DNA of 64,000 nt from Streptantibioticus parmotrematis (GTDB lineage Bacteria > Actinomycetota > Actinomycetes > Streptomycetales > Streptomycetaceae): contig NZ_JAINVZ010000009.1 of NCBI RefSeq assembly GCF_019890615.1, positions 124,001 through 188,000 of the forward strand, given 5' to 3'. The notes below the pieces were generated by a model that saw nothing but the letters and a program-made list of their open reading frames with translations, had not been told where the DNA came from and made no database searches. Made by a program: the position numbers and the translations under genes. Shown here in pieces: positions 62,585 through 64,000 of this stretch. The stretch's first letter is position 1, and every line of letters begins with the position of its first letter.

Positions 62585-64000
62585 CTACGCCTCGTACTCG
62601 TAGAACAGCCGCTCCACGACCGCGCGTGCCCTGCGGGTGGTGCGGCGGTAGTCGTCCAGCATCTCCCCGACCCGGCCCGGGCCGTAGCCGAGGTGACGGC
62701 CGACGGCGGCCAGTTCGCGCCCGTCGCCGGGGAAGGTGTCGCCGGGGCGACCGCGCACCAGCATCACCGCGTTGCGCACCCGGGTGGCCAGCACCCACGC
62801 CTCGTCCAGCGTCGCCGCGTCCTCGGCGTCGACCAGGCCCGCCTCGTGCGCGGCGGCCAGCGCCTGGCGGGTACGGGTGGTGCGCAGGCCGGTGATCTCG
62901 CGGCCGTGCCGCATCTGGAGCAGCTGCACCGTCCACTCGACGTCGGACAGCCCGCCGCGGCCCAGCTTGGTGTGGGTGGTCGGGTCGGCGCCGCGCGGCA
63001 GCCGTTCCGCCTCCATGCGGGCCTTCAGACGGCGGATCTCACGCACCGCCTCGTCGGTGAGGCCGTCCGCCGGGTAGCGCAGCGGGTCGACCAGCTCCAG
63101 GAAGCGCGCCGCCAGCTCCTCGTCGCCCGCGGCGGGCTCGGCACGCAGCAGCGCCTGGCTCTCCCACCCCAGCGACCAGCGCCGGTAGTACGCGGCGTAG
63201 GAGGCGAGGGAACGCACCAGGGGGCCGCTCTTGCCCTCGGGGCGCAGGTCGGCGTCGATGATCAGCGGCGGGTCGGCGGTCGGGATCTGCAACAGCCTGC
63301 GCAGTTCGTTGACGACCTTCAGCGCGACCCGGGAGGCGTCGGGCTCGGCCACGCCGTCGAGCGGTTCGTGGACGAAGAGCACGTCGGCGTCGGAGCCGTA
63401 GCCCAGCTCGTGACCGCCGAAGCGGCCCATGCCGATGACCGCGATCCGGGTGGGCAGCGGATCGCCCCCGCCGACCGCGTGGACGGCCGCCTGGAGGGCT
63501 CCGGCGACGGTGGCGGTGGTCAGGTCGGACACCGCCGTCCCGACCGCGTCCACGGCCGCTCCGGGGTCCTGCTCGGGGTGGAACGCGCCGGTGAGGTCGG
63601 CTGCGGCGGTACGGAACAGCTCCCTGCGCCGCACCCCGCGCACCGCGGTCACCGCGGCCTCGGCGTCACCGGCGCGGCTGACGGCGGCGCGGACCTCCTG
63701 GCACAGCGCGGTCAGGCCGCGCGGGCGCAGGCCCTCGGGGTCGCCGAGCAGCGCGACCGCCTCGGGGGCGCGCAGCAGCAGGTCGGGGGCGAGCCGCCCG
63801 GCGGACAGCACCCGGGCCAGGTTCTCCGCGGCGGCGCCCTCGTCGCGCAGCAGCCGCAGGTACCAGGGGGTGCGGCCGAGAGCGTCGGAGACCTTGCGGA
63901 AGCCCAGCAGCCCCGCGTCGGGGTCGGCGGAGTCGGCGAACCAGCCGAGCATCACCGGCAGCAACGTGCGCTGGATGGCGGCCTTGCGGCTGACGCCGGA
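62585..64000 (-). CDS. glnE: Bifunctional glutamine synthetase adenylyltransferase/deadenylase (C-terminal half; runs off the window)
   Basis: This enzyme adds and removes AMP on the tyrosine of GlnA according to nitrogen status. The visible 472 residues are the C-terminal half with the adenylylating nucleotidyltransferase motif GRFGGHELGYGSDADVLF and FIIDADLRPEGKSGPLVRSL (as LIIDADLRPEGKSG), then a helical end. The reading continues past base 64000 without a start. It pairs functionally with glnA at 43256. Confidence 0.95.
   Translation of the reverse strand, partial: SGVSRKAAIQRTLLPVMLGWFADSADPDAGLLGFRKVSDALGRTPWYLRLLRDEGAAAENLARVLSAGRLAPDLLLRAPEAVALLGDPEGLRPRGLTALCQEVRAAVSRAGDAEAAVTAVRGVRRRELFRTAAADLTGAFHPEQDPGAAVDAVGTAVSDLTTATVAGALQAAVHAVGGGDPLPTRIAVIGMGRFGGHELGYGSDADVLFVHEPLDGVAEPDASRVALKVVNELRRLLQIPTADPPLIIDADLRPEGKSGPLVRSLASYAAYYRRWSLGWESQALLRAEPAAGDEELAARFLELVDPLRYPADGLTDEAVREIRRLKARMEAERLPRGADPTTHTKLGRGGLSDVEWTVQLLQMRHGREITGLRTTRTRQALAAAHEAGLVDAEDAATLDEAWVLATRVRNAVMLVRGRPGDTFPGDGRELAAVGRHLGYGPGRVGEMLDDYRRTTRRARAVVERLFYEYEA

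Overview
The window is very GC-rich, has strong G/C bias at third codon positions, many GTG starts and several promoters whose start point falls on the start codon. Together with the gene content (qcrCAB-ctaE, ctaCDF, DUF3043/DUF4191 proteins, a GlnR box at glnA, NsdA-like and SPW-repeat proteins) this points to Streptomyces or a close relative. From memory, the qcr/cta, nadA, pepA, lpd, sucB, lipB, lipA, glnA, glnE order matches the S. coelicolor chromosome core, so most of the window is ordinary chromosome. No prophage, CRISPR array, rRNA, tRNA or antibiotic cluster is visible.

Layout. 1-8.5 kb is the respiratory block: ctaE-qcrC-qcrA-qcrB and ctaC-ctaD-ctaF, both on the minus strand, with a receiver-like gene and an L,D-transpeptidase lipoprotein between them. 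8.7-16.4 kb carries a cysteine desulfurase-TusA fusion, a PfkB-type kinase, a large membrane-anchored protein, ErpA, NadA and an acetyltransferase. 16.4-22.6 kb is envelope stress and signalling: a NarL-type two-component pair, PspAA/PspA, a DUF3043 protein coupled to a methyltransferase, and an HtrA-type lipoprotein protease. 23-29 kb holds late cobalamin genes (CobU with an extra N-terminal domain, CobT, CobS) with a lysyl-phosphatidylglycerol synthase-like gene coupled to a degenerate rhomboid-like gene between them.

29-43 kb holds PepA, Lpd and SucB (2-oxoacid dehydrogenase E3 and E2), and the lipoate genes lipB and lipA that make the cofactor SucB needs. It also holds several conserved hypothetical genes. 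43-45.5 kb has glnA behind a double GlnR site, followed by a YefM/YoeB toxin-antitoxin pair that seems to have landed in another gene. 45.5-53 kb is the most accessory part: a MarR/oxidoreductase pair and a tightly overlapping minus-strand operon of permease, binding protein, permease, HAD phosphatase and beta-CASP-like metallo-hydrolase. 53-64 kb has paaI-paaK, an SPW protein, a small monooxygenase-like protein, two divergent unknown membrane proteins (one with sigma-like N-terminal helices), a GH13 alpha-glucosidase, a PAP2-family protein and the C-terminal half of GlnE, which controls GlnA by adenylylation.

The most interesting points are the transporter/HAD/beta-CASP operon (47.1-52.8 kb), a perfect 21-bp dyad over the ctaE start codon, the sigma-like membrane protein at 57.5 kb, the pseudo-metallo-beta-lactamase/CobU fusion, and short tandem duplications placed at or directly after stop codons at four separate loci.
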